A program made the position numbers and the translations under genes. Of a stretch of DNA of 64,000 nt, positions 24,834 through 34,884 are shown piece by piece. The DNA is from Nostoc linckia FACHB-104 (GTDB taxonomy: Bacteria > Cyanobacteriota > Cyanobacteriia > Cyanobacteriales > Nostocaceae), in assembly GCF_014696615.1 (NCBI RefSeq), contig NZ_JACJQJ010000009.1, forward strand, positions 1 to 64,000. Reading direction: 5' to 3'. The notes under the pieces were generated by a model. The model was given only the letters and a program-made list of their open reading frames with translations. It was not told where the DNA came from and ran no database searches. Each line of letters starts with the position of its first letter. Positions within the stretch are counted from its first letter, which is position 1.

Positions 24834-26339
24834 CTATGCATGATGGAACCTAGCCTTATCTGTATTAACTGGTAGGGTAAACCAAAAGGTACTACCCTTA
24901 CCGAGGGAACTGTCAACGCCGATTATGCCACCGTGAGCTTCAATAATTTGACGGCATAAATAAAGACCAAGTCCACATTTACCACGTCGGCCTCGTCCTT
25001 GTACAAAACGGTAAAACAGTTGTTCTTTTTCCTGTGGTGCAATCCCTCTACCTTGATCGCGCACCGAAACTTTGACTTGGTTGTCTTTGAAGCTAGCAAC
25101 ATTAATCAATATTTGCTTGTGAGGCTCACTGATACGCACAGCATTATCTAGGAGGTTTTGTAAAACGCGTCGAATCTCTAACTCATCGCCATAGATGGTT
25201 GGTAGAGATTGAGCAATGCTATATTTCAAACAAAAATGAGATTGAGAAATAGCCTGAATTTGGGCAATTACTTTTACAACTATCTTTTCCCAATTTAGAG
25301 GCTCATAATCCAAGCTCACTTTGTTACCAACTTCATAGCGAGAAATATCTAAAAGAGCTTCCACCAGTTTGAGCAGATCCTCGTTAGTTTGGTAGTATTC
25401 TGCAAATACTTCTCTCCATGTGCTATTTACCTCACCAAAAGCTCCTTTGAGCATACTCTCTAGGGTAGTACGAGTAGCCAACAGGGGAGTGCGGAGGTCG
25501 TGAGATAGGGTACAGATCAGCTCCTCAAGATTTTGATTACGTACCTGTATGCATGTCTGACGACGTTGAATCTCATTCACCATTGCATCAACAACTTCTG
25601 TCAATTGACTGATTTTGTCGGTATTTCTATAGTCAATTGCAAATTTTCTCTGCTTTTTTAATTTCTGCAAAGTTACTGTAGCTCGTCGATGCAAAAGCTG
25701 GAGATGAAAACCCACTGCTAGCAATATCAGTACTGTGCTGATGATATTGAGAACAATGTTGATTTGGTGTAAATCAGTGAGCCAGATTGTGCGATCGCTC
25801 AACAGTTGTTGCTCTTGCTGAACTAAGCTTTGAACTTGATTTCGCAAAGCGCCAAATAAAGCCATTCCTACACGACTATCATGGCTTTGAGCATTAGAGA
25901 CATTTTGTTGACTTAACTCACTTTGCCATTGCTGATAAAAATATTTAATGCGATCGAGTTGCTTTAGTTGACTAGGGTTATCCTCTAAGAGATGGTATAG
26001 GCGATTGAAGTTATTCTCAAAAGAGATAGTCTCTAATTCATCACCCTTAACTAAGCGTTTTTCTAGGTCAATCACAGCGTTGAGCAGATGATCCTTTTCT
26101 CGCTCTAGCAATACAGCATGAGTTAAATTTTCAGATGCTTCGTGTTTAAAATATCCTAGCCAAAGGTTTAAGCCATGTTGGACTAATATCAACAACACCA
26201 CCATGAACAAGCTAGTATACAACGGTCTAAATAAATAACTTTTCTGAGTCGATGGAGTTATTAACCGTAAGAAATTAATAGCAAACACCCTAACAAATCC
26301 GTAAGCTGACATCAGCAATATCCAGCGCTTGGCTGGCAT
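24834..26339 (-). CDS. Membrane sensor histidine kinase
   Basis: A 501-residue sensor kinase. The N-terminus has two membrane spans (VVLLILVQHGLNLWLGYF at about 50-67 and LNIISTVLILLAVGF near 205-220) enclosing a helical extracytoplasmic sensor region, followed by a HAMP-like linker. The DHp box is CTLSHDLRTPLL with an intact phospho-acceptor His, and the ATPase has LQNLLDNAVRIS, DQGRGIAPQE and GKCGLGLYLCRQI. The ORF's TTG start is 5 residues upstream of the chosen ATG at 26339. It is co-oriented with the LuxR-type regulator just downstream and probably forms a pair with it. Confidence 0.9.
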   Translation of the reverse strand: MPAKRWILLMSAYGFVRVFAINFLRLITPSTQKSYLFRPLYTSLFMVVLLILVQHGLNLWLGYFKHEASENLTHAVLLEREKDHLLNAVIDLEKRLVKGDELETISFENNFNRLYHLLEDNPSQLKQLDRIKYFYQQWQSELSQQNVSNAQSHDSRVGMALFGALRNQVQSLVQQEQQLLSDRTIWLTDLHQINIVLNIISTVLILLAVGFHLQLLHRRATVTLQKLKKQRKFAIDYRNTDKISQLTEVVDAMVNEIQRRQTCIQVRNQNLEELICTLSHDLRTPLLATRTTLESMLKGAFGEVNSTWREVFAEYYQTNEDLLKLVEALLDISRYEVGNKVSLDYEPLNWEKIVVKVIAQIQAISQSHFCLKYSIAQSLPTIYGDELEIRRVLQNLLDNAVRISEPHKQILINVASFKDNQVKVSVRDQGRGIAPQEKEQLFYRFVQGRGRRGKCGLGLYLCRQIIEAHGGIIGVDSSLGKGSTFWFTLPVNTDKARFHHA

Positions 26340-27286
26340 CTTAAATAACTGCAAATTGTTGATATTTCAAGCTTGATATTCAGGTCTATTCGCAGCTGTA
26401 TATTATTCTGAATAATCCTGATATGATAGCAAGTATACGCTTACAAGCTTGATTGCTATCTCCAGAGATGGATCGATGCAAAATAAGTTGTGAATAAATG
26501 TACTTTGTTCTTCATATCACACCCATAAACATGATGACCATTTTTTGTTAAAGAGATTAGACTATTGGTTTATTTTCACTGGGATGGAAGCAGTATATCA
26601 CTACCAAAGTTCTTTTAAACCCTATATTGTTAAACTTCTATATAAGATTAGTCAGCAAGAGAATATGATGTACTTCTGTTGTAAAATTTCGCCCACACAA
26701 AAAACACTTTTTACTATAGCATCCCTAAATATATTCGTAATTAATAAAAGCTGTAAGCTTTATGTGAAAAGGTTTTTGGCAGTTACAAACTATTAATTTT
26801 TCATATTTATATCATGCAATTTTAGTGTGAACTCTAGATTATTTCTCTATAAAAAATGTTACATAATTTGCATCCACAGCAGATAAATACTGAGAATTAT
26901 TGCTCAAAATAAAATTACAATATACTTATCACTATCTCTGTCTTTATCTAAGATTAATATTCTAGATGTTGCAAGATTAACGGCTAAATATTGCTATATT
27001 ATTCTTTTGTAAGAGTAATATAATTCACCCAATAACGCAATTTAGAGGTTCGATAAAATCAGGATAAATTATAATAAATTTAAAATTAGCTCGCCTCAAA
27101 TATAAAAAATATTTAGCAAAGATTGACGCTCATCAAAAAAAGTCATTTGATGCACAATTAATCTCTCAACTTTTAGGTCAAATTTTAAACAATAAATACT
27201 TCTCAGATAATACTACCAAGTACTTATCTGAGAAGTATTTTGACCAAATTACTCTTGAGTAATTTAACACACACAAGTGTATTCAA
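26340..27286. other. AT-rich gap of about 950 bases
   Basis: No confident gene. A + strand 83-codon frame at 26545-26796 is AT-rich, has no ribosome binding site and is considered spurious. The only clear signal is the terminator at 27210-27242. Confidence 0.55.
27210..27242 (-). terminator. Terminator hairpin of the GH74-like gene
   Basis: ATACTTCTCAGATAA and TTATCTGAGAAGTAT pair perfectly around a loop of about 13 bases. Positioned 45 bases after the stop of the leftward gene and bordered by AT-rich runs. Confidence 0.7.
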
Positions 27287-29410
27287 TTACGGGCTGCCAT
27301 AGTAAATTCCTCGCCCATTTGTACCAATAAAGACCAGCCCAAATTGCTGTCTACTGGCTTCCATTACATTCGGGTTATTGCCGATAGGTATTTGGGAATC
27401 GCCAATACTTGTCCATGTTTTGGCATTATCTAGAGAACGGAATACTCCTTCACCTAGACCAGTAATTTTGCCATACAAATACAATGCAGGAATTGTACTG
27501 CCCGTTTGTGGCTTTCCAAAAGCAAATAAATAAGCTCTCTCCACTTGGGGAATCTTTGTAAATGTCTGACCACCATTGATTGAGCGATGTAATCCATTCC
27601 AGTTGAGACTCACCCAAACCTCGCCGCTTACTCCTGGAACTGTTTTAAGGGTAGACCAATTTTCATTGGCTAGGGATGAGTTGACAACGCTGAAAGATGC
27701 ACCACCGTCGTTACTGCGATAAAGTTTGCCACTACTGTAATAGTAAAATACATTACCATTGACTTTGTCTGCAGCGATGGGCTGACCCCAATACCAAGGC
27801 CCTTGGGGGCCATTGGGCAATCCTGATACTTTACTCCAAGAAGCGCCGCCATTGGTAGTGCGAAGCGGCTGACTTTGACTATTAATTACCACAAACAAAT
27901 TTGGGTTAGCTGCAGATATCGCTACACGCAGAGGTATGGTGTTTGAGGGGAATGAGGAAAACTTATTCCAAGTCTTGCCGCCGTCTGTCGACGTTCCTCC
28001 GGTATAGGTATTGTTCCAGCGATTGCCGCCTAAACGCACCATGCGTAAAGGATTGGTTTCACTGTAATCAATACTGTAGGTGTCTTGAAACCTTAGACCA
28101 TTATTGCCACCAAACTGTGAGCAAGGATAAGCCTTGAGTCCTTTGTGGTGATGAAAACCATCAACATCAGCTAAACCGCTTAATAACACCGATCCACTAG
28201 GAGGAGCAGCGAGGGCAAAGCTAACCACTTCCTCATGCCCTTGTTCGTAATTAGACCAGATAGGTGATTCAACATTGATATTATCTGTTTGCCATGTGCC
28301 ATACCAATCTGTTAACCAGACCCTACCGGTGATTTTGGGGTCAAATTCAATATCTGCGGTTGCAGAAGCGAAATACCAATCAGGCCACCAAGGTACTTGA
28401 GAGTTTAAAGTGCGTTTTTTAGCTTGCCATGAAGATCCACCATTAGTAGATTGGAAGATGGTGTAAGAGTTGTTTTTTTGATACTGGTCGTAGACAACTA
28501 AAATTTGATTAGGGTTGGTAGGATTGACTGCGATCGCACCAAAGCTAGCTTGAGCATTAGGAGGAGTGACATTAGTCCACACTCCATTTGTATATTTGCT
28601 GACTCCGGCTTTATGGGTCGCATAAACAATACCGTTGCTGACAACCGTCATGCGATTAATATGGGAAGGGCTACCTGCGATTTTACGCCAGGTGAGACCA
28701 TGATCACTAGATTGATATATCCCATCACCGTAAGTATTGGCATATACAATACCAGATGCTTTTTTATCAAACACGATGGCGGCAATGCCAATATCTGCTT
28801 GAGGTTTTGCAGGTAAGCTAGTCACTTTCTGCCATTTACCACCACCATCAGATGACTTCCATAGCCCATTTGTACGGGAACCAAAGAAGATGATATTGGA
28901 ATTAAAGGGACTAACAGCCAGTCTTTCACTAGCCCAACGCTGATTTTCATTGCCACCCATCGGCAAGTCAATATTCAACTTCGTCCAAGTTTTGCCTTGA
29001 TTAGTAGATTTAAAGATTGTCCCCAAACCAGCCCAGCTACCAGTGTATTTACCCGCAGCAATATAGACAACATTGGGGTTTTGAGGATCGAGTGCTAAAG
29101 CTTCGCCTCCATAGTAGTTACTTTGGGCCAGGGGAAAACGCTCTGTTAAAGGTATCCATGTCTTATTTGCAGGATTCCAACGGTAAAAGCCACCGATATC
29201 AGTTCGGATGTAGACAAGATTTTGCTGTAGAGGGTGCAGATAAATACCTGTAACATAGCCACCTCCCCCGATAGCGACGTTTTGCCACTGGTAGCCGGAT
29301 GTCGCACTACAACTCGGTTTTACAGGTGTAATTGCAATAGCAGCAGTCAGCACCATCATGCCAATGCAGCTAGCATTGACTAAGGGAATGCAGAATTTGC
29401 GATCGCTCAT
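27287..29410 (-). CDS. Secreted GH74-like xyloglucanase / BNR-repeat glycosidase
   Basis: A 707-residue protein with an N-terminal membrane/secretion segment (GMMVLTAAIAITPV) and two seven-bladed beta-propellers of sialidase/BNR type, marked by Asp-box repeats such as STNQGKTW, SSDGGGKW, SSDHGLTW and STNGGSSW. Beginning VAIGGGGYVTGIYLHP and RTDIGGFYRW (D71) match the GH74 catalytic start, and LADVDGFHH (D415) the second catalytic Asp, preceded by the HEEVV element typical of GH74. GH74 enzymes hydrolyse xyloglucan and related beta-1,4-glucans. ATG at 29410. In a polysaccharide locus; it may trim the polymer or scavenge plant glucans. Confidence 0.75.
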   Translation of the reverse strand: MSDRKFCIPLVNASCIGMMVLTAAIAITPVKPSCSATSGYQWQNVAIGGGGYVTGIYLHPLQQNLVYIRTDIGGFYRWNPANKTWIPLTERFPLAQSNYYGGEALALDPQNPNVVYIAAGKYTGSWAGLGTIFKSTNQGKTWTKLNIDLPMGGNENQRWASERLAVSPFNSNIIFFGSRTNGLWKSSDGGGKWQKVTSLPAKPQADIGIAAIVFDKKASGIVYANTYGDGIYQSSDHGLTWRKIAGSPSHINRMTVVSNGIVYATHKAGVSKYTNGVWTNVTPPNAQASFGAIAVNPTNPNQILVVYDQYQKNNSYTIFQSTNGGSSWQAKKRTLNSQVPWWPDWYFASATADIEFDPKITGRVWLTDWYGTWQTDNINVESPIWSNYEQGHEEVVSFALAAPPSGSVLLSGLADVDGFHHHKGLKAYPCSQFGGNNGLRFQDTYSIDYSETNPLRMVRLGGNRWNNTYTGGTSTDGGKTWNKFSSFPSNTIPLRVAISAANPNLFVVINSQSQPLRTTNGGASWSKVSGLPNGPQGPWYWGQPIAADKVNGNVFYYYSSGKLYRSNDGGASFSVVNSSLANENWSTLKTVPGVSGEVWVSLNWNGLHRSINGGQTFTKIPQVERAYLFAFGKPQTGSTIPALYLYGKITGLGEGVFRSLDNAKTWTSIGDSQIPIGNNPNVMEASRQQFGLVFIGTNGRGIYYGSP

Positions 29411-29619
29411 AGCCGATTACTTGAATTATGGAACACATCTACATCTACAGTAGAAAAATGCAGTCGCAGGAAGATTAAGCCCATATTGCTACTAATAATA
29501 TGAGTAATTTACAGTATTAGCTTAAAAATCCAGCTTATTTGTCAAATTAATGCATAAGGTTACCAGAATTTGCAATTTATATCAAAATGTTAAGCCTGTT
29601 AGTGAATAATTGATCACCA

Positions 29620-30642
29620 TTAACTGACTTGATCTTGCAAAATTTGCCTTCTTTGGTTGGCTCCTGTACTTTTTAAAGCTACAGCCTGTATAGAAGTGTA
29701 AAGAGAATGGGGTAACAACCAAACAGAATAAGCAGCAGCCAAGGTTAAAAGCGTGCGGCTTGGCTGTTCTAAAAGAATACGCCAGTTAGTTAGCAAGGAC
29801 TTATTGATCAGTTGTACAGCTAGCGAACCATCTTGCAAACTGACTGCTCTGCGCGCTGCATACCGTAAATGATAGGCTCTGGCCAGAGTGTCACATTCGC
29901 TAATTAGTTCGGGAGCATAAGAACGAGCTTTTGTAATCACCCTTTCTAAAGACTCTAACTGTTTAAACAAGTTAGCTGACAAACCACCGGAATTAACTCG
30001 ATATAAAGTTAGTGCTTCTGGAATTCCTTCTATTTGCCAACTAGTATTAATCGCAATCCGCAACCAACATTCCACATCTTCTGACTGGCGGAAGTTCTCA
30101 TCAAAATAAAAATCTTCGACAATCCCATAAAGATTATCTTGGTATTTAATAGCTGCAAAAACTTCTCTGCGAATTACCGCCGCAGAGCCATTACTAATCG
30201 GGTTCAGACAGATAACCAGAGATGGCGTAATTCCTTTGAGTTTAGGCATTTGATATATACCTAAAGCTTCTCCACTTTCATCAATAAAAGCAGAACGACT
30301 AAAGCTAATACCAACTGACGGAGAATTTTCTAAATGCTGAATATGTTTTTCTATCTTTTGTGGCAACCAAATATCATCAGCATCTAGAAAAGTTAAATAA
30401 TCTCCTTGAGCATGACGAATACCAGTATTCCTGGCTCCAGCTAATCCCCGATTTTGTTGACAAATAATTTTAATTCTTGGGTCTGTAAATTGCTGACAAA
30501 TTTCGATACTTTTATCAGGAGATTCATCATCAATAATTAAAATTTCTAAATTTTGATAAGTTTGATCAATGGCAGATTGTAATGTAGCTGCTACATATTT
30601 TTCTGCTTTATAAACTGGAATAATAATCGAGACTTTTTTCAT
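29620..30642 (-). CDS. Family 2 glycosyltransferase (tandem copy A)
   Basis: A 340-residue GT2 enzyme. The GT-A domain is at residues 1-230: VSIIIPVYKAEKYV, LEILIIDDESPDKS, the N-x-G region GLAGARNTGIRHAQGD, and the DxD-like metal motif FLDADDIW (about 89-96). The C-terminal 110 residues form a helical tail with hydrophobic parts, TLLTLAAAYSVWLLP. It transfers a sugar to the growing repeat unit on the cytosolic face. The gene immediately after it (30717-31745) encodes a close paralogue, separated by 74 bases, so these are recent tandem duplicates. ATG start 30642. Confidence 0.9.
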   Translation of the reverse strand: MKKVSIIIPVYKAEKYVAATLQSAIDQTYQNLEILIIDDESPDKSIEICQQFTDPRIKIICQQNRGLAGARNTGIRHAQGDYLTFLDADDIWLPQKIEKHIQHLENSPSVGISFSRSAFIDESGEALGIYQMPKLKGITPSLVICLNPISNGSAAVIRREVFAAIKYQDNLYGIVEDFYFDENFRQSEDVECWLRIAINTSWQIEGIPEALTLYRVNSGGLSANLFKQLESLERVITKARSYAPELISECDTLARAYHLRYAARRAVSLQDGSLAVQLINKSLLTNWRILLEQPSRTLLTLAAAYSVWLLPHSLYTSIQAVALKSTGANQRRQILQDQVS

Positions 30643-30716
30643 GGGTGAATTGTCCTATTAGTTTCTCCGAATTGATATAGAGTAATTAGGCATTGCATGA
30701 AATATCTACAACCTGT

Positions 30717-31745
30717 TTAACGCGCCAAAACTTTGTCTTGAAGAATCTGGTGTTTTTGGCTAGCTCCTGTAATTTTCAGGGCAACTGTTTCAATAAAACT
30801 GTAAAGAAACTGGGGAAATAGCCACAGAAAATAAGCCCCAGCTAAAGTTAAAATTATCTTGCGGGGGATTTCCAAAAGAATACGCCAATTGCTCATTAAA
30901 GCTTGATTAATGAGTTTTACAGCCATTGAACCAGCTTGGAGACGAATAGCATTACGCGCTAAATACTGCAATTGGTATGCTCTAGCTAGTGTTTCCCATT
31001 GAGTAACTAATTCGGGAGCATAAGAGCGTGTTTTTTGCATTACTTTTTCCCAAGAATCTAACTGCTTGAGTAAGTTTGCAGATAGCCCACTCGAATTGAC
31101 ACGATATAACGTTAAGGCTTCTGGAATACCTTCTATTTGCCAATTAGTTTGAATAGATATGCGAATCCAAAATTCGATATCTTCTGATTGTCGGAAGTGT
31201 TCATCAAAATAGAAATCTTCTAGAGAACCGTGTATACTATCTAGAAATTTAATTTCTTGAAAAACTTGTCTCCTCACCACAGCAGCCGAACCATTACCAA
31301 CAGGATTAATACAGAATAAATAAGGTGTATTTATCTCTGTAAGCTTAGGCATTTGATAACTACCTAGAGGTTTACCATCAGCATCAATAAAAGCAGAACG
31401 ACTAAAACTAACACCAACTTCTGGCGAACTTTCTAAATGGGCAATATGTTTTTCTATTTTCTCTGGTAGCCAGAGATCATCCCCATCTAAAAAAGCTAAA
31501 TATTCTCCTTGGGCGTGACGAATACCAGTATTTCTCGCTCCAGCTAGCCCGCGGTTTTCTTGGTGAATAATTCTAATTCTAGCGTCAGTAAATTGCTGGC
31601 AAATTTCTATGCTTTTATCACTAGAAGCATCATCAATAATGAGAATTTCCAAATTTGTATAGGTTTGCTCCAGAACAGATTGCAATGTAGAGGCGATAAA
31701 ATTTTCAACTCCATATACCGGAATAATTACAGAAACTTTTTTCAT
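30717..31745 (-). CDS. Family 2 glycosyltransferase (tandem copy B)
   Basis: A 342-residue paralogue of the product of the neighbouring gene at 29620-30642, with the same order of motifs: VSVIIPVYGVENFI, LEILIIDDASSDKS, GLAGARNTGIRHAQGE and FLDGDDLW, with the same SFSRSAFID and RQSED..W segments. The acidic metal motif is D-G-D rather than D-A-D. Probably a different acceptor or sugar after duplication. ATG at 31745 overlaps the stop of the flippase gene (31742-31745), so the two are translationally coupled in the exopolysaccharide operon. Confidence 0.92.
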   Translation of the reverse strand: MKKVSVIIPVYGVENFIASTLQSVLEQTYTNLEILIIDDASSDKSIEICQQFTDARIRIIHQENRGLAGARNTGIRHAQGEYLAFLDGDDLWLPEKIEKHIAHLESSPEVGVSFSRSAFIDADGKPLGSYQMPKLTEINTPYLFCINPVGNGSAAVVRRQVFQEIKFLDSIHGSLEDFYFDEHFRQSEDIEFWIRISIQTNWQIEGIPEALTLYRVNSSGLSANLLKQLDSWEKVMQKTRSYAPELVTQWETLARAYQLQYLARNAIRLQAGSMAVKLINQALMSNWRILLEIPRKIILTLAGAYFLWLFPQFLYSFIETVALKITGASQKHQILQDKVLAR

Positions 31746-33034
31746 TTCGTAACTACCTCACTTTTGCTAGGCTGTTCTTTGAGTACAAATAGGGTGACTA
31801 CAAATGTGTAGATAGGTAGAGCGATCGCATGAGCTACTAAGACTCCTATAGCTAGCCCTAAGATATTCCACTGCACACCAATGAATAAGGCTGCAGCAAA
31901 AATAGCTGTGAAACATAAATTCCAGCGCAAGTCCCAATGGGGTTTATTTAATGCCCATAAACTTTGAGAAGCTGCATTAGCAAACGGTCTAGGAATAGCT
32001 GACAAACAAATTAAAATCAAAATTGGAATCGCTGCTATCCATTTTTGTCCAAAAATTATGGGTACGTAAAAATTAGCCAGGCTCGATTGCAATACTACTA
32101 AAGGGATGATAAGTAAACCTATAGTTTTTAAGCTCTTGAGATAATTATGCTTAAATTTTTCTGGGTCTGATTTGAAAGTACAAAAATGGGGAAATAAAGC
32201 TGTATCTAGGGCGTTAATTATGCTTAAACTAATTCCCAGCCCAGCATTAAAGGCGAAATAATATATACCTAAAGCTTCCACACCTAAAAACCGCCCAGCA
32301 ATCAGGTAGTCTAGGTTGTTCCGTAAAGTTGCTAACAGTTCAACCCCTAAAATACTTTTGCTGAAATTAACTATCTCTTGCCATTTAGCTAAAGTAAATT
32401 TTTGGGGTGGTCGCCATTTATGATGGCGATAATAAACAAATGCCCAAATGGGCGCTATTAAGACTTTAGGCAAAACCATTGCCCACATTCCCCAGCCTAA
32501 AAATGCCAAAATGATGGCGAGTATATTATCTAAGCAAGTGGTTAATCCTCCTGCTAATGCCATGATGTGCAATTTATTTTCTCGTTGGATTAGTGATGCT
32601 TGTACCAAGCCAACGGGAATAATTAAATACACTAAAGCTATGACACAAATTGGCAGAATAACTTGCTGATCGTGATATAGCCAAGCTACAGGAAAAGCAA
32701 CGAGACATTGAATTAAAAATAATGCCCCGCATACGAACCAATTAAGCCAATATGCAGTCTGGCTTAATTCCTTGATATCTTTTTCATCGGCTTGAACTAG
32801 CTTGGCCCAAATACCATTACTAGTAAAAACTTTGACAAATTCATTGGTTGTCAGGACTATGGCTGCTAAACCATAGTCATAAGGATGTAATAACCGAGCT
32901 AAAACAACAGTAGTTAGCAGGCGAAATATGCGGTTAATAATTTCTGCTGCACCCAACCAGCTAAGATTACGAATTAGCTGGTTAGCAAATAATTTTTGGA
33001 TCAAAGTAGAAGCAAAACCTGCAACTTTTGTCAT
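31742..33034 (-). CDS. Wzx-like polysaccharide flippase
   Basis: A 430-residue polytopic membrane protein of the MOP/MATE-like polysaccharide export family, flipping lipid-linked repeat units across the membrane. About 12 hydrophobic spans are seen, with the characteristic start RNLSWLGAAEIINRIFRLLT, a long mid-loop LVQASLIQRENKLHIM, and closing spans. The frame could start at a TTG at 33067; the ATG at 33034, five bases after the asparagine-synthase-like gene's stop, is chosen. Stop overlaps the next gene by four bases. The neighbouring polymerase and co-polymerase support a Wzx/Wzy-type system. Confidence 0.85.
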   Translation of the reverse strand: MTKVAGFASTLIQKLFANQLIRNLSWLGAAEIINRIFRLLTTVVLARLLHPYDYGLAAIVLTTNEFVKVFTSNGIWAKLVQADEKDIKELSQTAYWLNWFVCGALFLIQCLVAFPVAWLYHDQQVILPICVIALVYLIIPVGLVQASLIQRENKLHIMALAGGLTTCLDNILAIILAFLGWGMWAMVLPKVLIAPIWAFVYYRHHKWRPPQKFTLAKWQEIVNFSKSILGVELLATLRNNLDYLIAGRFLGVEALGIYYFAFNAGLGISLSIINALDTALFPHFCTFKSDPEKFKHNYLKSLKTIGLLIIPLVVLQSSLANFYVPIIFGQKWIAAIPILILICLSAIPRPFANAASQSLWALNKPHWDLRWNLCFTAIFAAALFIGVQWNILGLAIGVLVAHAIALPIYTFVVTLFVLKEQPSKSEVVTK

Positions 33035-33039
33035 CTGTA

Positions 33040-34866
33040 CTATTTGGACTCCCGACTGACAGACCAATAATTGAGCATGGTGGCGATGCGAAAGAAATCG
33101 TAAGGATTTTTAGCCCATTGATCTAAAGAGATTTGCCAAGGATTACTTCCCCATAAATCTGTCATGAGTTGGCGATCGCTTGTTGAAGTGGTTTCCCACA
33201 TATCCCGCAATGTGGCGCTGTGGCGGATATACCAGCCTAACTCTGGCCAAGAACCATCTGTAGCTGGCCCTTTATTGTGAAATTTCGGAATTAACCCTAA
33301 GCGTCTGCGGAACCAATCTCTGGTAAAAATCAGCAGTTTTTCTACATTGGAGAGACCAGGTTTCCAGCCATAGTTAGCATCAACAATTGAATTTCCACAA
33401 ATTCTGGCGACGACTTCACCCCAAACGACAGCGTTTAATTTCCATTTAGGCGGGATACGGCTGTAGCAATCGGCGATCGCTGTGTCGGCTAAGAAGGCAT
33501 CGTAAGGTAAAATGCGGAACATTACAGGCCCAGATAAAGCTGGCCCGTAACATACAGGACGAACTCGTTTATCTTCTGCATGGAGGCGATCGATATCATT
33601 CTGTAGATCTATGGGGATTCCATTAAACCAATGGTTTTGGCGTGCTTCCATTGACTCGGCAAACATCGTCGGTCGAGACTCTGGATAAGATTTTCTAAAG
33701 CCTTCTTCTCGTTGAGATTTCAGCCGAGCCAAGGGTAGCTTGCGCCCAAACATCCCTATATCTGAGTAATCGAGGTTGTATCCTTTAAACAAATCATCAA
33801 TTAAGCAGGCACTAAGTACTGTGCGAGTTCCTAATTTGCGAATTTCTTCCCTAGTTCCTAAAAAGTGGTTATCTTCTAAAGACCACATCGCGCCAGAAAC
33901 CTGAACACCTGAACGCATCCAGCGAGGATAGTAATCATCATCCCTAGCAAAACCAACATATTTAACGCCTGCTTGTTGACATAACAACTTAGCGATCGCA
34001 GCTTCTTGGTTAAATACATCGTAGATATTAAAGCCAATCACAGAACTAGGATCGGCGGCGGTAAATAGTACTACACGAGAATCTAAGCCGCCACTGGTAT
34101 AGTTAACAGTAGGACTTAATCGTGGTAAGGTGCGGATATAGACGCTATGACGTACTGCTTGCTCTAGTGCATCAGCAGCTTCCGTTAAACTTCCATAAAA
34201 ATCTTCTTGAAAAGGTTGCCAATACTCCCGACAATGGTAAGTTCTGTTGGCTAAGTTCCATACTGAGTGGGTAGCTGCACCAGCATATTTGATTTCTTGG
34301 TAATAGGTGTGAGGCGGAGTAGCTTTCCATTGCCAGAGAAACTCCGCCATAGAAACAGGATCTATAGTAACTGTGAGCGCTGGATCGTTGGCGATCGCTT
34401 CGGGAAAGGAGGATATGACACAACCCTCTACAATTTGTGGTTGATATACAAATAAGGGATAAAAACCCAATTGATCGGAGAACAGATGAATCTGTTTCTC
34501 TCTGGGATCGTAAATTAAGAGTGCAGCTGAGCCGTTATGACGTTCTACAGCACTGACTCCTCCAGATAGATATTGCTCTAGTATGAGTCGATTACTCAGA
34601 CCACCACTATATTGATCTAGCTTTTCGGCTCGTTGCCATGCTGATTCATCCCAAGCCACTCGTCCAGAGGTAATGACTCTCACACCAGTGGCGCTGTGAA
34701 ATGCGGGTGCAAACAAAGTAGGATCGTCTTGAGTTACCCAAGCGATCGCTAAATCTGGCTCGACAATAATCTCTCGATGTTCATCTGGAAAAAATGTCAG
34801 ACGTTCTGCTGCTGCTGTGATCCGGTCAGTATCACTGTGACCGATGGTTAGGTATAATCCTGCCAT
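33040..34866 (-). CDS. Asparagine-synthase-like protein lacking the glutaminase Cys
   Basis: A 608-residue AsnB-like protein. The N-terminal about 170 residues have the N-terminal-hydrolase fold but begin M-A-G-L, with no Cys at position 2, so glutamine hydrolysis is not expected. The C-terminal synthetase domain has the PPi loop YTSGGLDSRVVLF with SGGLDSR at 258-264. In polysaccharide loci such enzymes are thought to amidate sugars (for example uronic acids) using ammonia or another source; that is inference. The next gene in transcription order (flippase) starts five bases after this stop. ATG at 34866. Confidence 0.85.
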   Translation of the reverse strand: MAGLYLTIGHSDTDRITAAAERLTFFPDEHREIIVEPDLAIAWVTQDDPTLFAPAFHSATGVRVITSGRVAWDESAWQRAEKLDQYSGGLSNRLILEQYLSGGVSAVERHNGSAALLIYDPREKQIHLFSDQLGFYPLFVYQPQIVEGCVISSFPEAIANDPALTVTIDPVSMAEFLWQWKATPPHTYYQEIKYAGAATHSVWNLANRTYHCREYWQPFQEDFYGSLTEAADALEQAVRHSVYIRTLPRLSPTVNYTSGGLDSRVVLFTAADPSSVIGFNIYDVFNQEAAIAKLLCQQAGVKYVGFARDDDYYPRWMRSGVQVSGAMWSLEDNHFLGTREEIRKLGTRTVLSACLIDDLFKGYNLDYSDIGMFGRKLPLARLKSQREEGFRKSYPESRPTMFAESMEARQNHWFNGIPIDLQNDIDRLHAEDKRVRPVCYGPALSGPVMFRILPYDAFLADTAIADCYSRIPPKWKLNAVVWGEVVARICGNSIVDANYGWKPGLSNVEKLLIFTRDWFRRRLGLIPKFHNKGPATDGSWPELGWYIRHSATLRDMWETTSTSDRQLMTDLWGSNPWQISLDQWAKNPYDFFRIATMLNYWSVSRESK

Positions 34867-34884
34867 AATTTTTTCTCTTACTTA

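Noticed and set aside
26545-26796. 83-codon + strand frame in the gap before the GH74-like gene
   Set aside because: AT-rich composition, no ribosome binding site, no recognisable pattern.
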